Of a stretch of 64,000 bases of DNA, positions 42,801 to 50,159 are shown in pieces. Positions within the stretch are counted from its first letter, which is position 1, and the number at the start of each line of letters is the position of its first letter. Origin of the DNA: Anaerolineae bacterium (GTDB lineage Bacteria > Chloroflexota > Anaerolineae > Promineifilales > Promineifilaceae); the NCBI GenBank assembly GCA_030425205.1, contig JAUIAP010000001.1, positions 186,001 through 250,000 on the forward strand, in the 5' to 3' direction. The notes below the pieces were generated by a model. That model saw only the letters and a list, made by a program, of their open reading frames with translations. It was not told the origin of the DNA and made no database searches. The translations under genes were made by a program, and so were the position numbers.

Positions 42801-43844
42801 TTGGACATCTCGATGGAACAGGTATTGCGCCTTCATCGCATTGTCGAGATAGTAGGTCAAATGGAAGAAGCGTGGATCATAGAGGCTATCGCCGCGATCA
42901 TTGTCGATCTCTTCAATTCGTCGCTCGATCTCGGCAATACCCATCTCGGTCAATGTAACGCTGCGACTCTTGTGGTCAATATCATAATGACCATCTGGCT
43001 CATCATCTTCATGCGCCGTGTTTTCTTTCAAGCCACGGACTATCTGCGAAAAGCGTGTGTAATCCTTGCCTGTGCGCGAGGCAGGGCCAGAAATAATCAG
43101 CGGCGTGCGCGATTCATCAATGAGAATATTATCCACCTCATCGATCACGGCCATATAATGTTCACGCTGAACCAATTTGTCTTTGCTCGTCACCATGTTG
43201 TCGCGCAAATAGTCAAAACCAAATTCGCTGCTCGTTCCATAGGTGATGTCGGCCGCATACGCTTCAGCCCGTGAGGCGGGTCGCCAATGGACCAATCGCT
43301 CATCCTCAAGTTCCGCGCCCGGATTGACGTATTCAGGGTCATACAGTGCGGAGAAACCAGCCGAGCCGATACAGCCCACGCTCATCCCCAAGAAGTGGAA
43401 GATTTTACCCATCCAGCCACCGTCACGTTTGACGAGGTAATCATTAACCGTAACAAGATGCACGCCCTTGCCTAAGAGCGCGTTGAGGAACAGGGGGCCC
43501 GTTGCAACAAGCGTCTTCCCCTCACCCGTGCGCATCTCGATTACGTTGGCGCGGTGCATCAATACACCACCCATAATCTGTACATCGTAATGACGTAGAC
43601 CCGTCGTTCGCTTAGACGCCTCACGCACAAGTGCAAAGGTTTCGGGCAAGATATCCTCAAGCGTATCTTCATCGCCTGCGGCCGCAACCTCCCGCAATCG
43701 CAGCGTCTCTTCACGCAGTTGATCATCACTCATCCCCACATAGTGTGGTTCAAGCTTTTCAACCTCATGCACAATATCCTTCAATTCTGACATAATGCGA
43801 TCGTTGGGATCGCCGATAATTTTCTTAAATAGTTTCTTGAACAT
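39876..43844 (-). CDS. secA: Preprotein translocase ATPase SecA (extra-long)
   Basis: SecA drives export through SecYEG. The 1322-residue protein has Walker A MRTGEGKTLVATG, DEVDNILIDESRTPLI, the HGLH-like and substrate-crosslinking regions, NMAGRGTDILLGGN and the motif VI region GRAARQGDPGSSRFF. The last is usually GRAGRQGDPG, so one Gly is Ala here. The C-terminus has a linker and a zinc-binding SEC-C tail (GRNDPCWCGSGKKYKQCH). It is about 400 residues longer than E. coli SecA. A main cause is an insertion of some 200 residues between NMAGRGTDILLGGN and GGLHVIGSERHESRR, and the C-terminal scaffold also looks longer. Such inserts are known in Chloroflexota SecA. It is a single-gene unit. Confidence 0.95.
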   Translation of the reverse strand: MFKKLFKKIIGDPNDRIMSELKDIVHEVEKLEPHYVGMSDDQLREETLRLREVAAAGDEDTLEDILPETFALVREASKRTTGLRHYDVQIMGGVLMHRANVIEMRTGEGKTLVATGPLFLNALLGKGVHLVTVNDYLVKRDGGWMGKIFHFLGMSVGCIGSAGFSALYDPEYVNPGAELEDERLVHWRPASRAEAYAADITYGTSSEFGFDYLRDNMVTSKDKLVQREHYMAVIDEVDNILIDESRTPLIISGPASRTGKDYTRFSQIVRGLKENTAHEDDEPDGHYDIDHKSRSVTLTEMGIAEIERRIEEIDNDRGDSLYDPRFFHLTYYLDNAMKAQYLFHRDVQYMVREGQVVIIDETTGRPMPSRRYSEGLHEAIEAKEQVEIQRETVTVGTITLQNYFRRYDKLGGMTGTAMTDAEEFDRIYNIGVFPLPTNVQYIVETGAMGLKEETRDNDGTKEIYWTKNGQPTFYKRTDHPDQVYASEPAKDNAIVAEIEKYHNIGRPVLVGTTSVEHSEQIGQLLRKKKIPHNVLNAKMHQSEAGVVAQAGRHKAVTISTNMAGRGTDILLGGNAEGLAGTVLEEELFDRNLIISLAQILLSKGESAARELAERNAKLTPDLVDGLLEIKAEFDAANARIEEVQLPVFLTQKIASENDLDIAVARQMVSLVRLGALAQAREYLDQNDVDTALAEEANRQHELYSKYYVASRNEDKTAAFIAEMLFDKHYQARAAVIRAVMAGDLKEAERVVVEVPGMDSSLVQRVIRIQDETKKERETVWNAGGLHVIGSERHESRRVDNQLRGRAARQGDPGSSRFFLSVEDDLMKRFGGERLQNFMNRFEIPDDMPIENRVIDRLIASSQERLEGYNFDIRKNLVEYDDVMSKQREAVYRDRREILLSEEANLDERIDGAFDGVVNELANNYLDNYMQFIRQQVEHTVTEYSTDATDEVNARAVLVRLRNFVPGLMDADKDELEALNPRQLIERVMKLAEENEAKGANIYQLLQAMREFVPLLPRVPNVAAQVSGQRDRQARRESIRRDFLKRLEELFNDFLAEHIGSAEKESVWRQANEAINEAFVRFNVEGASTDQLKSQQETFKERVDDALAAMLLDGLKALDADQLVNALSGHIKKQADNWRKRVGEDEFRNFQRLLLLNAIDREWRDYLTAMDDLRREIGLEAYAQRDPKVMYKKRSFEMYQAMRNNINEYIAKGFFDQIARHEQFIKQQEQQAQQNVAMTRGGATATMPKSNGAAGAPTGYTQVQQNGGVVIKRQQPKIGRNDPCWCGSGKKYKQCHMKSDMSGQPAAGAPPAGKRRKGTKKQR

Positions 43845-44358
43845 AATTTATTGGTTCGTGCGTTGAAGACAACGGCGTTAATACACCCAAATACAACACA
43901 GTGGTAGACAGTCAATAGATAATTATAGCCCTGACACCTTAGATGTGGCTTAAACTATGTCACTGCTTACCCAGCACACAACATGCTTTGCCAATCTGCA
44001 TATATTTGAATTTTCCAGCATGTAAACTGATTTACACGAATGGTGATAATATTTTTCAGTTATTGCGGCTGCGCAGAATAGATGACGACAAATACAACTG
44101 ATATGGGGGTAGATTTCCGCAAAGGTGGGGTAAACGCCCCATAGTGGATTTTCTATAAAATGCGAGAATACTATTAAGTATTGGTAACGTTGTAACTTCT
44201 TGAAAATTCGGGGTTGAGCATTTGATTTTGTGCGTATGTTCGCAATCTCATTGCGTTGATCTCCAACAATTAACTTTTGGGGAAATGTGTGCGAACAAAC
44301 GCTTCCCCCGAATTTTTGAGGCGTTACAAAAAATTCTTATCTCAGGAGAATGTCGCAA
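43845..44358. other. 514-bp intergenic region upstream of the LuxR-type regulator
   Basis: No coding frame is supported. It contains palindromes TGTAAA-CTGA-TTTACA (44021-44036) and AATACT-ATTA-AGTATT (44167-44182), which could be operator sites. It also contains the nested-stem leader at 44203-44316 and a Shine-Dalgarno AGGAG at 44344-44348. It is AT-rich compared with the genes and contains no TCGGCCGA. Confidence 0.6.
44203..44316 (+). ncRNA. Candidate structured leader RNA upstream of the LuxR-type regulator
   Basis: An 11-bp perfect outer stem AAAATTCGGGG (44203-44213) / CCCCGAATTTT (44306-44316) encloses an 8-bp perfect inner stem TGTTCGCA (44237-44244) / TGCGAACA (44290-44297). Within the inner loop is a small GTTG...CAAC hairpin. 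The structure ends about 27 bases before the Shine-Dalgarno of the regulator gene, a place fit for a cis-acting switch. I recognise no known riboswitch class in it. Confidence 0.5.
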
Positions 44359-45057
44359 ATGATACAAACTTACGTGATTGATAGTGATAGCACTTCTAGT
44401 GAGAAGACTATTTCCGTATTGCAGCGGGAAAGTACTATCTCAATTGTTGGGCAATCAGACCGATTAGTTGTTAATCCAAAGGCTCTAAAGAAAGTTAATG
44501 TCGTTCTCCTGAAATCAGCATTGCCGAGCGACGATGCGATTGCCCTCGTGCGCACCATCTCAAACATGCAACAAAACATCAAGGTTTTGGTGATGGGTCT
44601 GCGTCGCTCAGAAGCAGGCGCATTGGCATTTATAGAGGCGGGCGCGTGTGGCTATATTTACGAAGACGACTCTTATGTTGAACTCGTTCGCAACATCAAC
44701 GCAGCATACGAAGATCGCGCCCGTATTTCGACACGCATGGCAGCTTGTTTAATGGAACGTCTGCAAGAGTTGAAGGCTCTCAGCGCAAAGCTCGATCATG
44801 TCTATCAATATCGTCATCGCTTTGAGCAGTTGACCGCTCGTGAACAAGAGGTTTTGGAGTTGATTGGCGAAGGGCTCAGCAATCGCAATATCGCAGATCG
44901 CCTATATGTTGAAGCTGGCACAGTTAAAAATCACGTTCATAACATTTTGAAGAAGCTGCAAGTCCGCAATCGACGTGATGCAGCCGCATTCCTCGCTATT
45001 AGTCGCTCTTCTATGTCCCACGCTGGCGGCATGTTGCAACCGAACTTCGGCGACTAG
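44359..45057 (+). CDS. LuxR/NarL-type transcription regulator with pseudo-receiver
   Basis: This 232-residue protein has an N-terminal receiver-like domain (1-120) and a C-terminal LuxR helix-turn-helix (about 155-215: LTAREQEVLELIGEGLSNRNIADRLYVEAGTVKNHVHNILKKLQVRNR). The receiver keeps the early acid (YVIDSD), but where the phospho-acceptor Asp should be the sequence is NVVLLKSALP, with Lys near residue 52. Normal phosphorylation is therefore unlikely, and control may come from ligand or partner binding. A helical linker joins the domains. Start: ATG 44359 has AGGAG ten bases ahead; the ATG at 44350 is only one base from it. A long leader with nested stems precedes it, and a strong terminator follows. 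Confidence 0.88.
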   Translation: MIQTYVIDSDSTSSEKTISVLQRESTISIVGQSDRLVVNPKALKKVNVVLLKSALPSDDAIALVRTISNMQQNIKVLVMGLRRSEAGALAFIEAGACGYIYEDDSYVELVRNINAAYEDRARISTRMAACLMERLQELKALSAKLDHVYQYRHRFEQLTAREQEVLELIGEGLSNRNIADRLYVEAGTVKNHVHNILKKLQVRNRRDAAAFLAISRSSMSHAGGMLQPNFGD

Positions 45058-45091
45058 TCCCAAACCATTCTCATCATTCCTCCTCTTCCTC

Positions 45092-45123
45092 ATACAGCGA
45101 CTCAATTGAGTCGCTGTATTTTT
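45092..45123 (+). terminator. Rho-independent terminator after the LuxR-type gene
   Basis: A 12-bp perfect stem ATACAGCGACTC / GAGTCGCTGTAT with an AATT loop, then a T-run. It may also end the convergent ktrB transcript. Confidence 0.9.
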
Positions 45124-45132
45124 GCGCAATCG

Positions 45133-46551
45133 CTACCCAATTAGAATTTGCTCTTCGGGAAATTTGACAAGATGGGCAGCACGACGACGACGTTGTGAGA
45201 TGGCAATGATCAACGTGAGGGGGCCAAGTCGTCCCCAGAACATCATGCCCATGATGACAATTCGGCCGAACCAGTTCAATCCACCAGTTGCCCCAACGGA
45301 TAATCCACACGTCGCAAATGCAGATACCACCTCAAAAAAGGCCTGTGCCAGTGTAAAATGAGGGTGGGTTAACAAGATTAGCCACGTTGCGATAAAGAGT
45401 AAGCCAAGTGAGACAGTTAAGATGGCAGCGGCGCGACGGACGGTATTGGGTTCGAGTGATCTTCGGCCGATTCGCGCCTTTTCATCACCGCGCGCATAGC
45501 TGCGCAACGCAATCAGCAACACGGAAAATGTCCCCGTCGTGATGCCACCTCCCATCGACGCCGGCGCACAACCGACAAACATCATCGCCATAATCAGCAA
45601 AATGCTGGCGGCCGACAGCGCGTCGAACTGTGGCAACCCTGCAAAACCAGCAGTGCGGTTTGAGATCGACTGAAAGAGTGTGCGGACAAGTCGCTCATTG
45701 AGTGGTGCGCCAGCCAGAACGCCAGAATTTTCTGCCGCGAATAACCCGATCCAGCCAAATAATGTCAATGCCACGACAACCAACAGCGTCACACGCGTGT
45801 TGAGTGAATAGTGATGGGGTTTGCGACCTGAGAATATTTCACCCAACACGGGAATGCCTAGCCCACCCACCAAGATCAAACCGCCTAAAAGCAAAAGAGA
45901 GACATCATCCGATGGAATCCCAATAAACGCCTCTCCATCTTGATCAAACTCACCATTAAATAGATCGAATCCTGCATTACAGAATGCGGAAATAGCGTGA
46001 AAGATGCCATAGGCAAACGCTTTTGGCGCAGAAAAGTAGCGCATCCAATGAAAACCGAGCAGCAACCCCGTGCCAAATTCGATCCCTAAGATAACGATAA
46101 AGACGCGCTTAAGCAGGTGTAAGATGTCAGCGGGTGATTCGAGTCCAAGCGAACTGGTCAATGTGAGACGATCGCGAATATAGATACGTCGGCCGATCAA
46201 ACGCAACGCCACAACCGCAATGAACATGAAGCCCACCCCACCAATTTGGATCAGCGCGAGCAGCAGCACTTTGCCAATGGTGGTCAGATCGGTGGCAGGT
46301 GTAATGATCGATAGACCGGTGACGGTCAGGGCAGAGGTTGCGGTGAAACTGGCTTCGGCAAACGAGAGTCGCTCAACGTTCCCAACACCGGGTAACATGA
46401 GTAGTAACGTCCCGATTATGATTAAGCCGAGTAATCCCAGCACAATGCGTGCTGCAATTGGCAACCCAAATTCGTCACCGTGGTGATGTTGCAGCAATTT
46501 ACTCGTCCGATCACGACGCTGATCCACACGCTGCTTAATAGATTTATTCAT
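45133..46551 (-). CDS. ktrB: Ktr/Trk potassium uptake membrane subunit
   Basis: This 472-residue membrane protein of the TrkH/KtrB family has four M1-P-M2 repeats. Visible selectivity-type P-loops include SFTATSALTVTGLSIITP in the first repeat, AISAFCNAGFDLF in the second, SISNRTAGFAGLP in the third and VVSAFATCGLSVGATG in the fourth, each with the conserved Gly. It imports K+, probably with Na+ or H+. The first codons overlap the end of the cytoplasmic RCK subunit gene by four bases (ATGA), so the two are translated as a unit. Confidence 0.92.
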   Translation of the reverse strand: MNKSIKQRVDQRRDRTSKLLQHHHGDEFGLPIAARIVLGLLGLIIIGTLLLMLPGVGNVERLSFAEASFTATSALTVTGLSIITPATDLTTIGKVLLLALIQIGGVGFMFIAVVALRLIGRRIYIRDRLTLTSSLGLESPADILHLLKRVFIVILGIEFGTGLLLGFHWMRYFSAPKAFAYGIFHAISAFCNAGFDLFNGEFDQDGEAFIGIPSDDVSLLLLGGLILVGGLGIPVLGEIFSGRKPHHYSLNTRVTLLVVVALTLFGWIGLFAAENSGVLAGAPLNERLVRTLFQSISNRTAGFAGLPQFDALSAASILLIMAMMFVGCAPASMGGGITTGTFSVLLIALRSYARGDEKARIGRRSLEPNTVRRAAAILTVSLGLLFIATWLILLTHPHFTLAQAFFEVVSAFATCGLSVGATGGLNWFGRIVIMGMMFWGRLGPLTLIIAISQRRRRAAHLVKFPEEQILIG

Positions 46552-47210
46552 TCTAATGAGGAAAAACTTTCGATTTCGGCATCTTTGCCCAACACAACTA
46601 AAACGTCGCCCTTGAGTAAGATTGTGTCCGGCGCGGGTGAGGTCATAACTTGTTCGCCGCGTTTAACAACGAGAACGCTGATGCCATATTTAGCACGAAT
46701 ATTTGATTGGATCAATGAAAGACATTCGAGTGATGTAGGCACTGTTAGCTCTGCAATGCTAAAGCGTGGATCGAGATGAAACCGCTCCAACACGGTTGGC
46801 GCCAGCAACTCTTCAGCCAACCGCCGACCTGCGTCCGCCTCAGGTTGCACGACCTTATCCGCCCCGACACGCCGCAAAATGTCAGCTTGTCGCCGTGATA
46901 CCGTCTTGCAATAGACGTTTTCGATGCCTAAATTTTTGAGACCGACGGTCACAAGAATACTGCTCTCAAAATCTGTCCCGATTGCGACGACAACTGTTTT
47001 GAAGGACATTATGTCAACGGCACGCAGGGCATCCTCATCGGTCGCGTCGATGGAGACAACATGGGTTAATACATTGGAAAATCGCTGTACGATATCAGCG
47101 TTTTCATCAATTCCTAAAACGTGGTGGCCAGCCTGTTCAAGTGCGATTGCAAGACTACTTCCAAAGCGTCCCAATCCAATCACGGCAAATTCATCTTTTC
47201 TACGCCTCAT
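46548..47210 (-). CDS. ktrA: Ktr potassium uptake cytoplasmic subunit (RCK domain)
   Basis: This 220-residue regulatory protein has one RCK_N domain (about 5-125), whose nucleotide-binding glycine motif reads VIGLGRFGSSLAIALEQAGHHVLGIDEN. The RCK_C domain (about 135-218) is typical of KtrA. It forms an octameric ring under the KtrB channel and gates it by binding ATP/ADP or NAD(H), and in some members c-di-AMP through RCK_C. Single-RCK length fits KtrA rather than the double-length TrkA of enterobacteria. It is the first gene of the two-gene unit, followed by the membrane subunit with a four-base overlap. Confidence 0.92.
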   Translation of the reverse strand: MRRRKDEFAVIGLGRFGSSLAIALEQAGHHVLGIDENADIVQRFSNVLTHVVSIDATDEDALRAVDIMSFKTVVVAIGTDFESSILVTVGLKNLGIENVYCKTVSRRQADILRRVGADKVVQPEADAGRRLAEELLAPTVLERFHLDPRFSIAELTVPTSLECLSLIQSNIRAKYGISVLVVKRGEQVMTSPAPDTILLKGDVLVVLGKDAEIESFSSLE

Positions 47211-47272
47211 GAATAATCCCTCAAAAACGATTATAATGTCAGTGGAGCTAAATTATACTGGGAATTGTGACT

Positions 47273-47887
47273 ATGAAACCGTTAGATTCGGCCGATTCTG
47301 TCGGCATCATCAAGAATATACGCCTATTTACCCACGTTGTCAGCCCGCCAGTCATCTTTGCGGTGCTTGGATTCGCTGTTGCGTGGTCGCAACTTTCATT
47401 TTGGCAAGGGCTGGCATGGGGGACACTTTATGGTGTTCTCACCTCGCTTGTGCCAATTTTATTTGTCGTTTGGCTACTCCAATCGGGACGCATTACCGAC
47501 ATCAACATGACAAAACAGGAGCGGCGCATCCCCTACTTTATTGCGGGTGTTTGTGCCATTCTCGCCGCTGTAATCATCTACTTTGGCGATGGGCCGCGCT
47601 ATCTCTACCATTTAACGCTGCTCAACATCATCGCGCTTGTTAGCATGGGTGCGGTCAATCTTGTTTGGCAGATCAGCAACCATGCAACTTCCGTGGCGGC
47701 TGCAACGTGGGTGGCTGCATTTGTCTTTGATCGCGGGCTGTTGGCGGTGCTGCTACCACTGGCGATCTCGGTCTGTATTGCGCGTCTCTATCTGCGACGA
47801 CACACACCATCGCAAATCCTTGCGGGGGCGACATTGGGGACGATTGCCGTTTTCGGATTGTTGCTAACGGGCTGTTTTGCGGGCTGA
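47273..47887 (+). CDS. PAP2-like membrane phosphatase
   Basis: This protein of about 204 residues has five to six hydrophobic helices and the spaced motifs of PAP2 phosphatases in a degenerate form: KQERRIPYFI (for KxxxxxxRP), SNHATSV (for SGH) and ARLYLRRHTPSQILAGATLG (for SRxxxxxHxxxD). The Asp of the last motif is Gln (TPSQ), and the Gly in SGH is Asn. Members of this shape in Chloroflexota and other phyla act on undecaprenyl- or lipid-phosphates, but the changes leave activity unsure. The GTG at 47267 is an alternative start. The next gene begins one base after its stop, so they are probably coupled. Confidence 0.65.
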   Translation: MKPLDSADSVGIIKNIRLFTHVVSPPVIFAVLGFAVAWSQLSFWQGLAWGTLYGVLTSLVPILFVVWLLQSGRITDINMTKQERRIPYFIAGVCAILAAVIIYFGDGPRYLYHLTLLNIIALVSMGAVNLVWQISNHATSVAAATWVAAFVFDRGLLAVLLPLAISVCIARLYLRRHTPSQILAGATLGTIAVFGLLLTGCFAG

Positions 47888-47888
47888 T

Positions 47889-48659
47889 ATGTACGAACAA
47901 GACCGCTTTATTGTCCGCCTACGACAGCAGATCAATAGCAACCCCGCCATCGTCGCAGCATGGCTCGGTGGCAGCTATGGCCGCAACCAGCCTGACCCAT
48001 TTTCTGATCTCGACATCACGCTTGTCTTTGCCGACAGCGATGCACGGGATCGCGCATGGGCGCAGCGTGCCAGCTTTTGCAAAAATATCTTGGCCTATGT
48101 TGCCGCCAAATCACAAGATCATCCACAGTATGAACATCGTCATAACGTGTTGTATGCCAACGGAACCTTGGCCGATGTGGGATTTTTCGCTGCTCCTGAC
48201 TTGCAGCCGCGACACCAAGATGGTGACATCAAGATATTGAAGGATTCGGCCGATTCCCTCGCCGCAACACAACAGATGCGCAGTGCCGCGTTAGGCGCGA
48301 GGCGGATTGTGGTGAATTCGGCCGATTTGCAAACGCTTGATGACAGTTTCTGGATTCAATTCTGGGATGTCTACCGCGTTGTGCGACGAGGTGACACAGA
48401 AAAACCATTTATCGGCTATGTACAGCTCTTAGCCGACACGCTCCCTAAGTTGACCGCATGGCTTCTCCCCAATAGCCCTGAACGCCAACAGTTGATTCAT
48501 TTGCAATATACGCTCGATCCTAATTCAACGCGATCCCATTTACAGGCACTGATCACCGCCTACCGCGCAGCGCGATCTGCCGTAATTAAACAGAACATGC
48601 TCGACTTTCAGGTTGATGGCGCATTTGAACGTGAGATCGATCGCGTTTTACAGAAGTAA
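47889..48659 (+). CDS. Nucleotidyltransferase-domain protein
   Basis: This protein of about 256 residues has a pol-beta-type nucleotidyltransferase core at the N-terminus: IVAAWLGGSYGRNQPDPFSDLDITLVFAD, that is GGS followed by DxD (SDLDITL). The rest is helical and similar to the ANT/aminoglycoside-adenylyltransferase-like group (FWDVYRVVRRGDTEKPFIGYVQLLADTLPKL). It may transfer a nucleotide to a small molecule or protein, but the substrate is not known. ATG 47889 is chosen; a TTG at 47877 would overlap the PAP2-like gene. Two TCGGCCGA copies, only 72 bases apart (48246 and 48318), both read Ser-Ala-Asp. Confidence 0.75.
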   Translation: MYEQDRFIVRLRQQINSNPAIVAAWLGGSYGRNQPDPFSDLDITLVFADSDARDRAWAQRASFCKNILAYVAAKSQDHPQYEHRHNVLYANGTLADVGFFAAPDLQPRHQDGDIKILKDSADSLAATQQMRSAALGARRIVVNSADLQTLDDSFWIQFWDVYRVVRRGDTEKPFIGYVQLLADTLPKLTAWLLPNSPERQQLIHLQYTLDPNSTRSHLQALITAYRAARSAVIKQNMLDFQVDGAFEREIDRVLQK

Positions 48660-48705
48660 ACACTCCCCTATACTCAATGATGATCGCCCCATTCTGAGCT
48701 GATCG

Positions 48706-49053
48706 CTATGCGTCTGATTCCTCAAACGTTTCGCCATAGGCGGTTGCTTCCTCAAATGAGTCTGCAAAAAACCACGTCAGTAGCTTCGCATCCCCCCACG
48801 GTTTGAGGGCTTGAATGAGCGCGATGCCGGGTTCAGAAAGGAGCGAGGCGCGATAGTGATCGGCCGATTCGAAGTAAAGCTCATATTGCAGGTGAAACCG
48901 GGATTGCCCTCCCGGTTTTCCCGTAATACGACTAACTTCACTCTTTATAAGTCCCGGTAACTGCTCGGCCAATGGCAAATGCGTCTTACCAAAAAATTGC
49001 TCTAACTGGGTTTCATCGTCGACACGACGATAAAGTGTGACAAATTTGAACAC
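48706..49053 (-). CDS. EthD-like small protein
   Basis: This is a 115-residue protein of the dimeric alpha-beta barrel, EthD-like type. It starts FKFVTLYRRVDDETQLEQFFGKTHLPLAEQLPGL, where HLPLA is the family's typical place for a conserved His, and continues YELYFESADHYRASLLSE. EthD proteins are small accessory or degradative proteins; here nothing ties it to a pathway. The frame is open further upstream, but GTG at 49053 has AAAGGAG five bases ahead, the best-fitting ribosome site, and starts the conserved domain. Confidence 0.8.
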   Translation of the reverse strand: MFKFVTLYRRVDDETQLEQFFGKTHLPLAEQLPGLIKSEVSRITGKPGGQSRFHLQYELYFESADHYRASLLSEPGIALIQALKPWGDAKLLTWFFADSFEEATAYGETFEESDA

Positions 49054-49193
49054 AATCGCTCCTTTACTACCTAATATTCGATTACGATTTTGCTTACAGA
49101 CCTGTGAAATGGCACACATTTAAGCTGTATCTCATTTTTCATTGCATTTCGGCGTAAGATCAGGGGCAGTAAAGTGACAATAGACAACGTTGG

Positions 49194-49222
49194 TTGTCAC
49201 GTTGGAACGGTTTCCATATAAT
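49194..49222 (+). promoter_or_regulatory. Near-consensus sigma70 promoter
   Basis: TTGTCA at 49194-49199, a 17-bp spacer and TATAAT at 49217-49222. Start of transcription near 49229 means the gene must start after that, at TTG 49274. Confidence 0.75.
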
Positions 49223-49273
49223 GCTCCGTGGATTCGCGTAAAAGAAACTTTAACGCGGGAAGAGGTAGAACCA

Positions 49274-50044
49274 TTGATATCGGAACTCACTAATGGCAAT
49301 TCAGTTGTTATATGGGTTGTGGCTGTCCTAGCATCAGTTTTTCTGATCGCATTCTTTTTGACAGCACGCGCGTGGCGAGAGTCACGTTTATCCCCTTATT
49401 ACTTCCAACGTAGGCAAGCCCTTCAGCAGATGCAGAGTTATTCACTCGTTAGTCTGACGCTGATGATGGTGACTGCGGCGGTTGTTGCATATGCGTATTC
49501 ACCGACGATGATTTCGGCACCCCGCACGGCAATTTTGACGAACGCCAAACCAGTTTCGGCCGATTTTGTCAATACAGCCCCACAACAAGAGCTTGCAATC
49601 GACACCGCAGCAGCCCCTGTAATCCGCACCGCTCGCGCGGAAATCCCAATACTACCAATAGAATTCGCCACACTTAAGCCTGAAGCCTCGCTGGCAAACG
49701 ACACTGAAATTAGCAGTATCATCTTCTCAACCAATGTAAACGAGAACTACGAGCCCGTAGGGGTTCGTTCCACATTTGATGAAGGTAACTTTACGCTGTA
49801 TGCGACGTTTGATTACACAGCGATGCAAGATGGCATGACGTGGTCATGGATTTGGCGTTATGATGGTGAGGTTGTTGGCGGCGGCGAACAACACTGGACT
49901 TACGGTGAAGACGGTCCGGGCTGGGTCTACTTTGCACCAGAAGAGGGATTTTCTGCTGGTGAATATAGCCTAGAAGTTTGGGTCAACGGTGAGTTGCAAA
50001 GTGCCTCAAGCGTTGAAGTTTCCTCAAGTATCGCCAACCAGTAA
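49274..50044 (+). CDS. Two-helix membrane protein with outer beta domain
   Basis: This protein of about 256 residues from TTG 49274 has a first membrane helix at about 10-30 (VVIWVVAVLASVFLIAFFLTA) and a second near 55-75 (LVSLTLMMVTAAVVAYAYS). A low-complexity stretch rich in Ala/Pro follows, then a C-terminal beta-sandwich (about 150-250) with YATFDYTAMQDGMTWSWIWRYDG and GEYSLEVWVNGELQ. The latter resembles Ig-like domains of surface proteins in this phylum. Start choice: the frame is open back to 49190, but a near-consensus promoter lies inside that stretch. GAGG lies nine bases before TTG 49274. The function is unknown. Confidence 0.62.
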   Translation: MISELTNGNSVVIWVVAVLASVFLIAFFLTARAWRESRLSPYYFQRRQALQQMQSYSLVSLTLMMVTAAVVAYAYSPTMISAPRTAILTNAKPVSADFVNTAPQQELAIDTAAAPVIRTARAEIPILPIEFATLKPEASLANDTEISSIIFSTNVNENYEPVGVRSTFDEGNFTLYATFDYTAMQDGMTWSWIWRYDGEVVGGGEQHWTYGEDGPGWVYFAPEEGFSAGEYSLEVWVNGELQSASSVEVSSSIANQ

Positions 50045-50074
50045 TCGAAACCGCTCAATAAACCTTTTGACAAG

Positions 50075-50098
50075 ACCGACCAAATGGGTCGGTTTTTT
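50075..50098 (+). terminator. Rho-independent terminator
   Basis: Stem ACCGACC / GGTCGGT with a 5-base loop, then six T. Confidence 0.88.
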
Positions 50099-50159
50099 GT
50101 TTCCTCGCAGATAGAACTTTCTTCCCAAAATAAGCCCGAATCAGTTCGCCTCTTCTACA

